Assembly (NCBI GenBank): GCA_022842745.1 | Contig: JALHPA010000129.1 | Location: forward strand, 1 to 7,081 | Direction: 5' to 3' | Source of the DNA: Pirellulales bacterium | GTDB lineage: Bacteria; Planctomycetota; Planctomycetia; Pirellulales; JALHPA01 | DNA length: 7,081 nucleotides | Shown here: positions 6,840-7,081 of the stretch, piece by piece | How the letters are laid out: the number at the start of each line of letters is the position of its first letter | Position numbering within the stretch: position 1 is the stretch's first letter | Notes under the pieces: model-generated | What the model saw: the letters and a program-made list of their open reading frames with translations, nothing else | Databases searched by the model: none | What the model was told of the DNA's origin: nothing | Made by a program: the position numbers and the translations under genes

Positions 6840-6984
6840 ATCAAAGGAAATTGTGAGTTTCCTCGATCGCTTCACGAGCTTTGGAGAGCGGATCGAGACC
6901 GGGATGCAACTTGTTGCCACATGCATTCCTCGCTTCTGGACAAACACCGACTGCGATGTCAAAAATTGGGTTCGAGAGCACTCG

Positions 6985-7080
6985 CTACTGCACAGCAGCA
7001 AGCACATCGGCGTAAGGAGGCAGTTCAAAGAGCAAGGGATCCACTTCGGCCGATGGTCCAAACACACTTGTCTGCCTGAC
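6985..7080 (-). CDS. Possible C-terminal end of a minus-strand gene entering from the right edge
   Basis: Reading the minus strand from 7080, 31 codons are open before a TAG at 6985-6987: VRQTSVFGPSAEVDPLLFEL followed by PPYADVLAAVQ. The text has a normal amino-acid mix, but it is short and belongs to no family I recognise. If real, the gene would lie 159 bases upstream of, and be codirectional with, the small exported protein gene. Competing open frames cover the same bases: a plus-strand frame is open from 6817 to the window end, and another minus frame spans 6786-7067. This is only a tentative call. Confidence 0.25.
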   Translation of the reverse strand, partial: VRQTSVFGPSAEVDPLLFELPPYADVLAAVQ

Positions 7081-7081
7081 A

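Noticed and set aside
6934..6962. Minus-strand TTGACA as a promoter for the small secreted protein gene
   Set aside because: The hexamer is perfect (6957-6962), but no acceptable -10 element lies 16-18 bases downstream.

Overview
The window most likely comes from a planctomycete. Four things point that way: a flagellar hook-associated gene pair in which FlgL is greatly enlarged; degenerate palindromic intergenic repeats of a kind I recall from planctomycete genomes; a diheme cytochrome c with an uncharacterised secreted-protein layout; and a small secreted protein carrying an E-W-K-G-I-M-P-I-V type motif that I associate with planctomycetes. This assignment rests on recognition, not on a search.

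Layout. Positions 2-1438 (+) are the 3' part of flgK. A 16-base gap with no visible Shine-Dalgarno sequence leads into flgL (1455-4102, +). As written, flgL is broken by a one-base deletion in a short A run near 1906. Restoring one A rejoins a protein of about 882 residues, nearly three times the usual FlgL length. The extra length is a central insertion built from two kinds of repeated module in the order A-B-A-A-B. Positions 4103-4664 carry no gene I can support. They hold three contiguous degenerate copies of a 32-bp palindromic unit (4179-4274), then a more AT-rich stretch with a weak candidate promoter. Positions 4665-5816 (+) encode an exported protein with two c-type heme sites. Positions 5874-6023 (+) are the decayed C-terminal end of an IS3-like transposase. 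A perfect 9-bp hairpin lies at 6115-6135. Positions 6229-6825 (-) encode a small exported protein with a strong Shine-Dalgarno sequence. The right edge (6985-7080, -) may hold the tail of another minus-strand gene.

How the parts relate. FlgK and FlgL together form the hook-filament junction, so the left half is a fragment of a flagellar operon. The right half has no visible functional link to motility. It differs in base composition and codon choice, lies next to a transposase scar, and contains exported proteins (one a cytochrome) facing other directions. The window therefore joins a flagellar operon end to an accessory-looking region, either through genome rearrangement or transfer or, less interestingly, through an assembly join.
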